A stretch of DNA of 45,503 bases from SIG598 sp045538015 (GCA_045538015.1 JAZSQO010000048.1:1-45503); one strand, 5' to 3'. Numbered from the stretch's first letter, positions 1 through 10,600 are shown. Made by a program: numbers and translations. The notes: a model not told the origin generated them from the letters alone.

Positions 1-1
1 A

Positions 2-3000
2 TTCACTGTTCCCGACGGTGTGGTTCGGATCGGGGAATGTGCATTCCAGGCCTGCGGTGGCCTGAACAAGGTTGTTCTTCCCGACGGCGTCACAAGCATT
101 GGGAACATTGCATTCTGTGAATGCTGGCACCTGAACAGCATAAATTTCCCCGACGGAATGAAGAGCATCGGCGACCATGCCTTCGCTGAGAATTACGAAT
201 TGACGGCTATTAACATTCCCGGCAGCGTTGAAACTATTGGCGAATACGGGTTCGGCAACTGTCAGGGCTTGGCCGATGTCTACTATGACGGAACAAAAGC
301 CCAGTGGGACAACATCGCCATTGGAGACGAAAACGAGTTTCTTCTTGGCGCCCGCCTCCATTGTCACCTTGCCAACGGCAAGTGCGGCAAAGACCTGACA
401 TGGGAGCTGACCGAGGATGGCAAGCTGACCATTTCCGGCAGCGGCAAGATGTACAGCTGGAGCACCGGCTCGGATGTTCCCTGGTATAACTTGCGCTCGC
501 AGATCAAGACCGTGGAGATTGAAGGCGCGACCACGATTGGCAGCCAAGCGTTTAATAATTGCAGATATCTTGAGTCAGTCACCATCCCAGACAGCGTGAC
601 GGAAATTGGGAACTCTGCATTTGTCGGATGTGATTCGCTTGAATCGGTTGTTATTCCCGACAGTGTGACGGACATTGGTGACTCTGCTTTTAGCAGCTGC
701 GATTTGCTTGCTTCGGTGATTATTCCCGACAGCGTGACATCCATCAACAACCATGCTTTTGCGTACTGCGAATCCCTTGAATCGGTGGTTATACCCAACA
801 GCGTAACTGTGATCAATGTCGGTATATTTAACGGTTGCACTTCCCTTGCTTCGGTGGAGATACCAAACAGCGTAGCTGTAATCTGGAACAATGCGTTCAG
901 CGGCTGCACTTCTCTCACCTCGGTCACTATTCCTTGTTCAGTGAAAAACATTTACAGCTTTGCATTCCACGGCGCCATCGCAATAGAAGATGTGTATTAC
1001 ATCGGCACTGAAGAGGAATGGGGAGAGGTGGATATTGGCAGTGATAACGACCCAATTCATGACGCGAATATCCACTTTGAACCCTCCGATATACTTTGCA
1101 GCGGATGGTGCGGCCCTGAGGTGCGGTACACTCTGGAGCGCAGCGGTAAGCTGACCATCACCGGCAGCGGGGAGATGTATGAGTGGAATAATGCTTCTGA
1201 TGTGCCGTGGTTTGGGTGCCGTTCTAAGATTAAGGAAGTCGAGATCAGCGGCGTGACCACCATTGGCGACTCTGCGTTCAGCGGATGCGATGCCTTGATA
1301 TCAATCACTGTTCCCGACAGTGTAACCACCATCGGCAACTATGCGTTCTACAATTGCGACTCCCTCGAGTCAATCACTATCGGCGACAGCGTGACCACCA
1401 TCGGTGAATCTGCATTCGGCGATTGCGGTGCGTTGAACACTGTCTCGATTCCCAACAGTGTGACTACTATTGAGGACCACGCATTTAGCTACTGCCGTTC
1501 CCTTGAGACCGTCTACTACTCCGGAATCGAGAGTGACTGGGATGCAATCACCGTCGGAACGAATAACGATTATCTCCTCAACGCCAAAATCTACTACGGC
1601 GTCTCCGATCTTGTCGCCAAGGGTGAGTGCGGCAGCCTTGAATGGGAACTGAGCAAGGAGGGTGTTCTGACCGTTTCCGGCAGCGATGTCATCCCGGACT
1701 ATTCTGCCGAATCTCCCGCGCCGTGGAGCAAGTATGCCTCTCTGGTGCAATCGGCAGTCATCGGCAACGGTGTGACTGGCATCGGCTCCTTTGCCTTTGA
1801 ATCCTGCGTGAACCTCACCGAGGCCGATATTCCCGACAGCGTGACCTCCATCGGCGACGCGGCCTTCATGACCTGCGAGAAGCTCATGACCGTTGAAGTT
1901 CCGAAAAATGTGACATACATCGGCTCCGATGCCTTTATGGACTGCGTGGCCCTGACCGCCATCACTGTTGACGATGAAAACACGAAATACAAGGACATCG
2001 ACGGCGTTCTGTTCAACAAGAGCGGCACGGCTATACTCTGCTGCCCCGCAGGAAAGAGCGGAGAATACGCCGTTCCCGACGTCGTGACCCTCATCGGCGA
2101 CAACGCCTTCTACGCCTGCACAAAGATTACCTCGGTGACTCTCCCTGATGGCGTGAAGTCGATCGGAGACTGGGCGTTCGCCTACTGCAATTCGCTGGCT
2201 TCGATCAACATTCCCGAAAGCGTGAGCTCCCTCGGTGAGGCAGCCTTTACCGGCTGCAAATCGCTGGAGAGCATCACGATCCCGGAAGGAGTGGCCTCCA
2301 TCGGCGCGGATACATTTGCCGGCTGTATTGCTCTTAAGTCGGTTGGCATTCCCGCAAGCGTCACACAGATAGGCAAATCAGCCTTCGCCGACTGTTCCGC
2401 TCTTACCAATGTATACTACGCAGGCTCCTCTGCCGGATGGGACGAGATGATCATCAGCTCATACAACAGTGCCTTAGCCTCGGCCAAGGTGCACTGCGCC
2501 GTGGCTGACGGCGACCTGACCATCGAAACGGATGACGAATCGGTTCAGATTGTCATTCCCGAGGGCGAGACCGAAGTCACCGCCGACACCAAGCTGAATG
2601 TCGATCCGGTTCTCGACAGCACCGGCGAGACCGAGGCCGTGTTTGCTGTGCTGGACGAGCTTGGCGAAGAATTCTCCCTTTTCGACATTACCCTTACTGA
2701 GGACGGCGAGAAAGTCCAGCCCTCCGGAGAGGTCACAGTCCGCATCAAGGTGCCTAAGGGCTACAACGCCGAAAGCTGCAGGGTCTATCACGTCTCCAAC
2801 GACGGAACGGCACAGAACATGAACGCCGTCGTCGAGGACGGTTACTTCGTCTTCACCACCGACCACTTCAGCTACTACGCCATCGTAGAAGGCGAGCCGT
2901 CCGCACCCAGCCGCCTCCCCGGAGACATCAATTCCGACGGCAAAGTCGACATGAAGGACTCCACCGTCCTGCGCCGATACCTTGCCGGCTGGGACGTTGA

Positions 3001-3109
3001 AATCGACGAGGCCAACGCCGATGTCAACGACGACGGCAAGGTCAATCTCCTCGACTCCGCCATCCTGCGCAGAAATCTCGCGGGCTGGGAGGGCGTTGAG
3101 CTGAAGTAA
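2..3109 (+). CDS. BspA-like LRR_5 surface protein with C-terminal dockerin (5' end outside window)
   Basis: The reading frame is open to the left edge and already inside an LRR repeat at base 2, so signal peptide and N-terminus are missing; the GTG at base 20 is not a real start. What is visible is a chain of about 23-residue repeats of the form IPDSVTSIGDSAFSGC, grouped in blocks. Blocks are introduced by a CGxxLTW..GKLTISGSG..PW segment (near bases 382, 1108 and 1624) and end in a VYYxGTxxEW segment. Bases about 2510-2900 encode a domain ending HFSYYAIV that recurs in the sister proteins. A dockerin with two calcium-binding F-hands fills 2915-3106. LRR_5/BspA proteins are typically surface adhesins; the dockerin implies non-covalent docking to a cohesin, and one is encoded at 16132-17721. 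Closest relative in the window is the 1520-aa protein at 7607. Ligand unknown. Confidence 0.93.
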   Translation, partial: FTVPDGVVRIGECAFQACGGLNKVVLPDGVTSIGNIAFCECWHLNSINFPDGMKSIGDHAFAENYELTAINIPGSVETIGEYGFGNCQGLADVYYDGTKAQWDNIAIGDENEFLLGARLHCHLANGKCGKDLTWELTEDGKLTISGSGKMYSWSTGSDVPWYNLRSQIKTVEIEGATTIGSQAFNNCRYLESVTIPDSVTEIGNSAFVGCDSLESVVIPDSVTDIGDSAFSSCDLLASVIIPDSVTSINNHAFAYCESLESVVIPNSVTVINVGIFNGCTSLASVEIPNSVAVIWNNAFSGCTSLTSVTIPCSVKNIYSFAFHGAIAIEDVYYIGTEEEWGEVDIGSDNDPIHDANIHFEPSDILCSGWCGPEVRYTLERSGKLTITGSGEMYEWNNASDVPWFGCRSKIKEVEISGVTTIGDSAFSGCDALISITVPDSVTTIGNYAFYNCDSLESITIGDSVTTIGESAFGDCGALNTVSIPNSVTTIEDHAFSYCRSLETVYYSGIESDWDAITVGTNNDYLLNAKIYYGVSDLVAKGECGSLEWELSKEGVLTVSGSDVIPDYSAESPAPWSKYASLVQSAVIGNGVTGIGSFAFESCVNLTEADIPDSVTSIGDAAFMTCEKLMTVEVPKNVTYIGSDAFMDCVALTAITVDDENTKYKDIDGVLFNKSGTAILCCPAGKSGEYAVPDVVTLIGDNAFYACTKITSVTLPDGVKSIGDWAFAYCNSLASINIPESVSSLGEAAFTGCKSLESITIPEGVASIGADTFAGCIALKSVGIPASVTQIGKSAFADCSALTNVYYAGSSAGWDEMIISSYNSALASAKVHCAVADGDLTIETDDESVQIVIPEGETEVTADTKLNVDPVLDSTGETEAVFAVLDELGEEFSLFDITLTEDGEKVQPSGEVTVRIKVPKGYNAESCRVYHVSNDGTAQNMNAVVEDGYFVFTTDHFSYYAIVEGEPSAPSRLPGDINSDGKVDMKDSTVLRRYLAGWDVEIDEANADVNDDGKVNLLDSAILRRNLAGWEGVELK

Positions 3110-3143
3110 GCTTTCAGCGCCAGAAACCGCAACACAAGAATTC

Positions 3144-3187
3144 GCCCGGCGCTTCCCGGAAACGGAAGGCGTCGGGCGTTGCTTTTG
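3144..3187 (+). terminator. Hairpin terminator after the first LRR-dockerin gene
   Basis: A GC-rich stem of about 15 pairs (one mismatch, two G-T pairs) with a GAAA loop lies 35 bases past the stop codon and is followed by TTGCTTTT. The T tract is short, so termination may be partial. A close copy follows the CAP gene at 7418-7461. Confidence 0.7.
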
Positions 3188-3223
3188 GAGAGAAAAGACA
3201 GCAGAGTTTGTGCGGTATTAACC

Positions 3224-3252
3224 TTGAAGCGCGAGGCGGAAAGTACTATAAT
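3224..3252 (+). promoter_or_regulatory. Housekeeping promoter for the 3326-7384 operon
   Basis: TTGAAG (3224-3229) and TATAAT (3247-3252) are separated by exactly 17 bases, a near-consensus sigma-A promoter. The transcript would have a leader of about 70 bases before the ATG at 3326. The same promoter with the same spacing recurs at 7499-7527. Confidence 0.8.
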
Positions 3253-3325
3253 TAGTATAATATATTGAGTGCCGTTTTTTCGCGCATGAAATTTCCGAAA
3301 ACAAATCGGAACAAAGGAGAACACT

Positions 3326-5611
3326 ATGAAAAAGGTAATTGCGACGATACTCGCGTTTGTGACCCTGCTTGGGGCGGTGGCTGTTGGTGTGCCGGAGAAC
3401 GGCATTGGATTTGGCCTTGGTGCCAGTGCGGCTGAGCTCGATGATTTCGGTGACTGCGGCGAAAATGTGAGCTGGGAGCTTATGGATGACGGAGTTATGA
3501 CGATATCCGGAACAGGAGATATGTATAATTATGACGATGAAGGTAATTCAGCTCCGTGGGAAGGCAAAGGTTGGTTCGGCGGAGCGTCGGTCGAGAAGGT
3601 TATCATCGAGGATGGCGTTACCGGCATAGGCGACTATGCTTTTTCCGGCTGCCGCAAACTCAAGGAGATAATCATACCTGATTCTGTAACAAGCATAGGG
3701 GCGTATGCGTTCAAAAACTGCGAGCTGCTCGGAAATATAAATTTCCCGAAATATATTACCTCCATCGGCTCTTACGCATTTATGTTTTGTAATTCATTTA
3801 CGGACTTTACGATGCCCTCCAATGTTTCCGTAGTCCCGGAGGGAATGCTCTGGGGGTGCGAGAAGCTGGATAAGGTTACCCTGCACTCGTCTGTAACACG
3901 CATTGACGATTTTGCGTTTTATTATTTGCCCATCAAGGAAATAGAACTGCCGGAGTCAGTGAAAGAACTGGGGGGATATATCTTTGGTTCATGCGATGAA
4001 TTGGAGAAGGTGACATTTCCCTCGTCACTTGAAAGTGTGGGGAACGGCCTGTTCAGCGGATGCGAATCACTGCCGGAGATTATTATTCCCGAATGCATGA
4101 CTGAGATCAAAAAATCGATGTTTTTTGGCTGTAACGCAATAACATCCGTTGAGATACCGTCGCGCATAACGGCGATTGGAGAGAGTGCCTTCAGCAGCTG
4201 CATATCGTTGAAGGAAGTGAAGCTGCACGAAGGCGTAACAAGCATTGGCAACTCTGCGTTCAGCAGCTGCGAAGAACTGGAGACGGTGGATATCCCGTCA
4301 TCTGTTTCTTATATTGGAGAAGAGGTATTCAGAGAGTGTTCCTCGATTGAAGAGGTAAACATTGCGGCGGGCAACAAGAACTACTGCTCGGATGGCGGTG
4401 TTTTATTCAATAAAGATAAAACGGTTTTGCTGGCATATCCGGCAAATAACAGCAGAACCAGCTACAGCGTGCCGGATAGTGTCAGAGAAATCGGGCCGTC
4501 GGCGTTCTTCTCGTGCAAGAATCTACAGCATGTTACTATGAACAACAATGTGACCAGGATAGGAGAATGGGCGTTCATGTACTGCTCAAATCTGGTCTCC
4601 GTAAAGTTGCCCGAAACTGTTGAGAAAATGGGCGATGCGTGTTTCCATTCATGCAATAAGCTCAAGCGGCTGGTCCTTCCCAAGGGAACAAAATATCTAG
4701 GGTATATGTGCTATATGTGCTATGACCTTGAATATGTCAAGATCCCGGAAGGGGTTTTGGGAAATGCCTTTGGTTTTGTTGGGGCAAGCATAGATAAGGC
4801 GATCATACCGGAGGGTGTTGAGGCGCTGGAATTCGATGCGTTTTATGGCTGCGACAAAATGAAGTATATAGCGATCCCCTCAACTGTCACTTATATTGAA
4901 GATTATGCTCTCGGAAAATGTAATTCGCTGAAGGACATTTACTACAGCGGCAGTGAAGAAGATTGGAAAGAGATTTATATTATTTCTGCTGGAAACAGAG
5001 AAATTATTGAACAGGCGACGGTTCACTATAACTGCAAGGTCGACTACGAAAACGAAATAGTTTTTTCGTTTGGTGCCGGCGAGGTAAATGTTTCTAAGGA
5101 CACCGATCTGAAAGTGGAGAAAATAGATAATCCGGACGCGGAAAACGAAAATGTGGTCCATGTGCTGGAGAAAGTCAGCGAGAAATATGTGCTCTATGAT
5201 ATTTCTCTTGAAGAGAACGGCGTAAGCGTTCAGCCGTCTGCTCCCTTGGAGATCGTCATACCGATTCCCGAGGGTTGGGACGCCGATCGATGCAAAGCGT
5301 ATTATATCGCTGCCGACGGAACCTACAAAGACATGAACGCCGTCGTCGAAAACGGCCATCTCGTCTTCACCACCGACCACTTCAGCTACTACGCAATAGT
5401 CCAGCGGCCTGTCCGCCTTCCCGGCGACACCAACTCCGACGGTGCAGTGGATATGAAGGACTCCACCGTCCTGCGCCGATACCTTGCCGGCTGGGATGTG
5501 ACCATCGATGAGGCAAATGCCGATGTAAACGGCGACGGCAAGGTCAATCTCCTCGACTCCACCATCCTGCGCAGAAATCTCGCGGGCTGGGAGGGCGTTG
5601 AGCTGAAGTAA
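3326..5611 (+). CDS. BspA-like LRR_5 surface protein with dockerin (761 aa)
   Basis: Secreted protein: signal peptide with cleavage after ASA (residue about 35), then one CGENVSW..GVMTISGTG..PW head segment, then a long run of LRR_5 repeats (about 80-560), the shared domain ending HFSYYAIV (about 575-690) and a dockerin at 698-761. An AAGGAG Shine-Dalgarno sits 8 bases before the ATG. Repeats are less regular and more AT-rich than in the proteins at 2 and 7607, whereas the last 250 bases are GC-rich and almost identical to the first gene, suggesting a mosaic. Thirty-six bases separate it from the CAP gene, so the two are probably co-transcribed. Likely role: surface adhesin presented through the dockerin; the ligand cannot be read from the sequence. 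Confidence 0.93.
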   Translation: MKKVIATILAFVTLLGAVAVGVPENGIGFGLGASAAELDDFGDCGENVSWELMDDGVMTISGTGDMYNYDDEGNSAPWEGKGWFGGASVEKVIIEDGVTGIGDYAFSGCRKLKEIIIPDSVTSIGAYAFKNCELLGNINFPKYITSIGSYAFMFCNSFTDFTMPSNVSVVPEGMLWGCEKLDKVTLHSSVTRIDDFAFYYLPIKEIELPESVKELGGYIFGSCDELEKVTFPSSLESVGNGLFSGCESLPEIIIPECMTEIKKSMFFGCNAITSVEIPSRITAIGESAFSSCISLKEVKLHEGVTSIGNSAFSSCEELETVDIPSSVSYIGEEVFRECSSIEEVNIAAGNKNYCSDGGVLFNKDKTVLLAYPANNSRTSYSVPDSVREIGPSAFFSCKNLQHVTMNNNVTRIGEWAFMYCSNLVSVKLPETVEKMGDACFHSCNKLKRLVLPKGTKYLGYMCYMCYDLEYVKIPEGVLGNAFGFVGASIDKAIIPEGVEALEFDAFYGCDKMKYIAIPSTVTYIEDYALGKCNSLKDIYYSGSEEDWKEIYIISAGNREIIEQATVHYNCKVDYENEIVFSFGAGEVNVSKDTDLKVEKIDNPDAENENVVHVLEKVSEKYVLYDISLEENGVSVQPSAPLEIVIPIPEGWDADRCKAYYIAADGTYKDMNAVVENGHLVFTTDHFSYYAIVQRPVRLPGDTNSDGAVDMKDSTVLRRYLAGWDVTIDEANADVNGDGKVNLLDSTILRRNLAGWEGVELK

Positions 5612-5647
5612 GCGCATCGGCCGAAATTCATTACAAGAGGTTTTGAT

Positions 5648-7384
5648 ATGAGAAAAGACATAAGAATAATTGCCTGCATTCTTGCGATTATTTCCCTGCT
5701 GACCGTCTGCATTCCTACGAAGGCGTACGCGGCGGACACCGTCGAGTTGACCATTGAAGTAACCCATGGCCAGACGGAAGCCCGAAAGATGGTGGATTAC
5801 ATAAACGAATTCCGCACCAGCAAGCTCGGCCCCAACAATGCCGGAGGCGCATGGTACTGGAATGCGGATGATACCACCAAAACTGTGTTCAACACCAACA
5901 GCTCCAATACGCTGGGAACGCTGGTTTACGATTATGATCTTGAACGCGCCGCGCAGCAGCGCGCGGTGGAGATTGCTGTGCAGTTCAGCCACACTCGTCC
6001 CAACGGAGAAAGCTGCTTCACATTATTCCCGTCGCTTAACGGCAGCGGAGGCGAAAATCTTGCGGCAGGATACAATGCATCTGCCAACGCCTATGACGCG
6101 TTCATCGCGCTGAGAGAGGATAACGCTAACCATGTAGGTCAGGGCCATAGGATAAATATGCTTAGTCCCGACTTCAACGCGATCGGAATCGGTCATGTTG
6201 TGATGGATGGCGTCCACTACTGGGCGCAGGCTCTGGGATACCGGAAGACGCCGAACACGACTCCCACCACGGCCAGAAACGACACAGCTTTAGTGCCGGT
6301 GGAGATCCTGTCCAGTTCCGTCACTCTCTCCGGAATATACGCGCAGACAAGCAGCTATACCCTTTCGGAAGGCGAGACAAAAAGCCTGCCGGATGTCGTT
6401 GCCGAGTACGCTGTCACTAATCACTTTCCGAAAGGATGGAAAGTAACAAGCTATCCTACGGTGACCTGGACATCGACCCACCCGAGTGTTGTTTCTGTGG
6501 AGGGAGACAGCTTCAGAGCCGTGGCATCGGGCAGTGCTGAGCTGAAAGCCGCCGTCGCCGGCGATCCCTCCGGAAAGACCGTCAGTGTTGCGGTTACTGT
6601 TGCGGCCACGGATATCTCCGCGGCGCAGATCACCCTTGAATATCAGGAGGCCGAATACACCGGCAAAGCACTCACGCCCAAGGTTACCTCGGTCACCCTG
6701 AAGGGGCAGATGCTCAAGGAGAATACAGACTACACCGTTTCTTACAGCAACAACAAATCTGTCGGCACCGCCACTGTGACAGTGACCGGAAAGGGCAGCT
6801 ACGGAGGCAAGGCGACAGCGAAATTCCAGATAAAAGAATGCAGCCACAGCTATGCCGAAGGCAGCGTCACAAAAGAAGCAACCTGCAAGGAGACCGGAAT
6901 AAGAGTTGATAAATGCACAAAATGCGGCTCTACCAAGAATGTGACCATTCCCGCCAAGGGCCATACTCCGGGTGCGGCGGCTACCTGCACCACTCCTCAG
7001 ACCTGCAAGACCTGCGGAACAGTGCTTGCGGCGGCCAAGGGCCATACTCCGGGCCCGGCGGCCACCTGCGTTGATCCTCAGAAATGCACTGTCTGCGGAA
7101 CAGGTCTCAAAAAGGCAACAGGAATCCATCTTGACCTGAATAAGGATTACAGCTGCGACATCTGCGGCAATACGGCGGCCTTCCGTCGCCCCGGTGACTA
7201 TAACGGCGACGGGAAAATCGACATGAAGGACTCCACCGTCCTGCGCCGCTGGCTGGCCGGCTGGTCAGGAGTTACCATCAACGAACGCAACTCCGACGTC
7301 AACGGAGACGGCAAGGTAAACCTTCTCGACTATACCATCCTGCGCAGATATCTGGCGGGATGGGAAGGAATAGAGCTGAAGTAA
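5648..7384 (+). CDS. Secreted CAP-domain protein with Ig-like, Cys-rich repeat and dockerin modules (578 aa)
   Basis: Signal peptide cleaved after AYA (28). A CAP/SCP domain covers about 38-200, with the family's cavity residues visible in FSHTRPNG, GGENLAAG and GQGHRINML. Two beta-rich segments follow (about 215-320, Big_2-like; about 325-398, ending in a KATAKFQI strand). A Cys-rich part (about 398-510) carries four CxxCG knuckles and a 27-residue duplication containing KGHTPG. A dockerin occupies 514-578, but its second F-hand has LLDYT where the sister dockerins have LLDS(T/A). CAP proteins of bacteria are mostly extracellular with poorly known activities (lipid or peptide binding, occasionally proteolysis). 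The dockerin ties it to the same cell-surface anchor as the LRR proteins. It follows the 3326 gene by 36 bases. Confidence 0.93.
   Translation: MRKDIRIIACILAIISLLTVCIPTKAYAADTVELTIEVTHGQTEARKMVDYINEFRTSKLGPNNAGGAWYWNADDTTKTVFNTNSSNTLGTLVYDYDLERAAQQRAVEIAVQFSHTRPNGESCFTLFPSLNGSGGENLAAGYNASANAYDAFIALREDNANHVGQGHRINMLSPDFNAIGIGHVVMDGVHYWAQALGYRKTPNTTPTTARNDTALVPVEILSSSVTLSGIYAQTSSYTLSEGETKSLPDVVAEYAVTNHFPKGWKVTSYPTVTWTSTHPSVVSVEGDSFRAVASGSAELKAAVAGDPSGKTVSVAVTVAATDISAAQITLEYQEAEYTGKALTPKVTSVTLKGQMLKENTDYTVSYSNNKSVGTATVTVTGKGSYGGKATAKFQIKECSHSYAEGSVTKEATCKETGIRVDKCTKCGSTKNVTIPAKGHTPGAAATCTTPQTCKTCGTVLAAAKGHTPGPAATCVDPQKCTVCGTGLKKATGIHLDLNKDYSCDICGNTAAFRRPGDYNGDGKIDMKDSTVLRRWLAGWSGVTINERNSDVNGDGKVNLLDYTILRRYLAGWEGIELK
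6953..7114 (+). repeat. 81-bp tandem duplication inside the CAP gene
   Basis: Two 81-bp units start at 6953 and 7034; each encodes 27 residues beginning with AKGHTPG and containing a CxxCG knuckle. They keep frame and differ by scattered substitutions. Confidence 0.75.
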
Positions 7385-7417
7385 GCCTTTGACGCCTGAA
7401 ACATATTCCAAGAATTA

Positions 7418-7461
7418 CGCCCCGCGCTTCCCGAAGAAGGGAGGCGCGGGGCGTTGCGTTC
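7418..7461 (+). terminator. Hairpin terminator after the CAP gene
   Basis: A 15-pair stem (7418-7432 with 7439-7453) and six-base loop, followed by TTGCGTTC. Very stable but with a poor T tract, so possibly leaky. Homologous to the hairpin at 3144. Confidence 0.65.
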
Positions 7462-7498
7462 AGAGAGAAAATACATAAGAGTTTGTGCGGCATTAACC

Positions 7499-7527
7499 TT
7501 GAAGCTTCGGCTGAAAAGTACTATAAT
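7499..7527 (+). promoter_or_regulatory. Housekeeping promoter for the 7607-17721 operon
   Basis: TTGAAG (7499-7504), 17-base spacer, TATAAT (7522-7527). Sequence before and around it matches the promoter region at 3224-3252, and both lie the same distance from an ATG that opens a similar signal peptide. Confidence 0.8.
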
Positions 7528-7606
7528 CAATATGGTATATTATGCGCCTGATTCCGGGCGCGCATAGAAATATCCGTAAAACCAACGGAGCAACGGAGGA
7601 TACAAC

Positions 7607-10600
7607 ATGAAAAAGATAATTGCAATGATACTTTCCTTTGTGATGCTGTTCGGCACGGCGACAATTGGCGTGCCGGAGGAGGGCGTGCGGCTCGGCTTTG
7701 GTCTGACCGCGTATGCGGCGGAGGAGACATCCGACTCCGACTTGCTCTCAAGCGATACCGATGTGTCCGGCACGGATGCCGTTACATCGGGGACCGATAT
7801 ATCCGAACCGGAGGATCCCGCGCCCGCCGAAATCGCCAGCGGCACCTGCGGCGATAATCTTACGTGGGTGCTGACCGACGACGGTAAACTGACGATTTCC
7901 GGCAGCGGTAATATGTACAACTGGAGTAGTTATTCAAATGTTCCGTGGTATAATAATAGCACGGAAATAAAAAATGTAGAGATTTCCGGTGCTGCCTCCA
8001 TCGGCGACTATGCGTTCAGTCTTTGCAGATCCCTCGCGTCGGTCACCATCCCTGATAGTGTGACCTCCATCGGCAATTATGCGTTTAGCAAATGTGACTC
8101 GTTGCTGGCAATCATAGTTAACGATTCAAATGCCAACTACAAGGATATTGATGGTGTCCTTCTTAATAAGAATGGTACAATCCTGATATGCTGCCCAGGA
8201 GGAAAAAGTGGTGATTATTCAATTCCTATTGGGGTAACGGCAATCGGCGACAATGCGTTTATCTACTGCTCATCCCTCGAGTCGGTCACCATCCCCGACA
8301 GCGTGACCTCCATCGGCGACTATGCGTTCTACAACTGCGCCTCTCTTAAGTCGGTCACCATCCCTGATAGTGTGACCTCCATCGGCGACTCTGCGTTCTT
8401 CAGATGCACCTCCCTTGCGTCGGTCACCATCGGCAACAGCGTGACCACCATCGGCAACTATGCGTTCTACGACTGCGATGCACTCACCGATGTGTACTAC
8501 GGCGGTACTGCTGATGAGTGGAAAGCCATAACTATCGGTAAAAATAACGATGATCTGCTGTTTGCTACGCTGCATTGCGTTACCGTTATCGCCAGCGGCA
8601 CCTGCGGCAATGATCTGACCTGGGTGCTGACCGATGACGGCAAGCTGAGTATTTCCGGAAGTGGAAAGATGAAAGATTGGTACTCTTTTTCTTCTGTTCC
8701 GTGGAACAGCTATCGTTCACAAATAAAAACAGTTGAGATGAGCGGCGCGACATCTATCGGCAACTATGCGTTTGAAGACTGCAACTCCCTTGCGTTGGTT
8801 ACCATCCCCGTCAGCGTGACCTCGGTCGGCTACCGGGCGTTTTTATACTGCGACTCCCTTGTGTCGGTCACCATCCCCGATAGCGTGACCGCCATTGGCG
8901 ATCATGCGTTTGCCAACTGCGGCTCCCTTGCGTTGGTCACCATCGGCGAAGGCGTGGAGGCAATTGAGGAACGGGCGTTCTCCGGCTGCAAATCATTATT
9001 GAAAATAAATGTCGACGCCAACAACGAATTCTATGCGGATATTGAAGGTGTGCTTTGTAATAAAAAAGCCACTACATTGATTTGCTGGCCCGGCGGCAAA
9101 AAAGGAACTGCAGAGATTCCGAATGGAGTGACCTTAATCGGCGACTATGCGTTTGAAGACTGCGACTCCCTTGCGTCGGTCACTATCCCCGACAGCGTGA
9201 CCTCCATCGGCGACTATGCGTTTCTCGGCTGCGACTCCCTTGCGTCGGTTACTATCGGCAACAGCGTGACCTCAATCGGAGACGGTGCGTTCTCCGGTTA
9301 CGGCAACCTTCAGACTGCCATTTACCATGGCTCATCCTCCGACTGGCAGAAGGTATCGGTCGGCAGTAACAATACATATCTCACCGATCACCTCTTTTTC
9401 CTTGGAGATCCCACTGAAATCGCCAGCGGCAAGTGCGGCAAGGGTCTTGACTGGGTGCTGACTGATGACGGCGTGCTGACTATCACAGGCAGCGGTAAAA
9501 TGTACAGCTGGAGTTCGGAGAGCGATGTTCAGTGGAACAGCTACCGCTCAAAAATCAGAGTGATTGAGATGGACGGTGCGGAAACCATCGGCAACTACGC
9601 TTTTTCCGACTGCGATTCCCTTGCGTCGGTCACCATTCCTGATAGTGTGAGCACCATCGGCAACTCTGCGTTCTCCGACTGCACCTCCCTTGCCGTGGTC
9701 GCTATCGGCAACAGCGTGACCTCCATCGGCGGCTCTGCGTTCTCCTACTGCTACTCCCTTGAATCGGTCAGCATTCCCGACAGCGTGACCTCCATCGGAA
9801 ACTCTGCGTTCCGGCAATGCACCTCCCTTGCGTCGGTCACTATTCCCAACAGAGTGACCTCCATCGGCAGCTCTGCATTCTATAACTGCACCTCCCTTGC
9901 CGTGGTCGCTATCGGCAACAGCGTGACCTCCATCGGCGGCTCTGCATTTTCCGACTGCACCTCCCTTGCCTCGGTCACCATCCCGAACAGCGTAACATCT
10001 ATCGGCAGTGGTGCGTTCTCGAACTGCGACTCTCTTGCCTCGGTCACTATACCCGACAGCTTGAAATCTATTAGCAGCTCAGCGTTCAACGGCTGCATCT
10101 CCCTCACCTCGGTCACAATTCCTTATTCCGTCAAGACCATTTCCGACTCCGCGTTCCACGGCTCCTACGCGATAGAGGATGTTTACTACATCGGTACCGA
10201 GGAGGAATGGGAGGCTGTGACTATCGACGCCAATAATGCACCCATTCTTGACGCGAATATCCACTTTGAACCCTCCGACATACTTTACAGCGGCTGGTGC
10301 GGCAAGGATGCACAGTACACATTCGATCGCAGCGGCAAGCTGAGCATCACCGGCAGCGGAGAGATGTATAATTGGAGTAACTATTCCAGCTCCACCGCGC
10401 CGTGGAATTCCTACAGCTTGCAGATAAAAGAAGTTTCCATCAGCGGCGTGACTTCCATTGGCGACTATGCGTTCTACGACTGCTACTCCCTTGCGTCGGT
10501 TACCATCCCCGACAGCGTGGCTACCATCGGCAGCTCTGCGTTTTCCGACTGCACCTCCCTTGCCTCGGTCACCCTCCCCGACAGTGTGACCTCTATTGGC

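Noticed and set aside
3144..3187. Imperfect palindromes after dockerin genes considered as integron attC-like sites
   Set aside because: No consensus core sites (RYYYAAC / GTTRRRY) at the ends and no integrase; they fit terminators better.
8020..10130. Regular repeats that could suggest a CRISPR array
   Set aside because: Period is 69 bp, in frame, without unique spacers, and encodes LRR_5 units; no cas genes are near.
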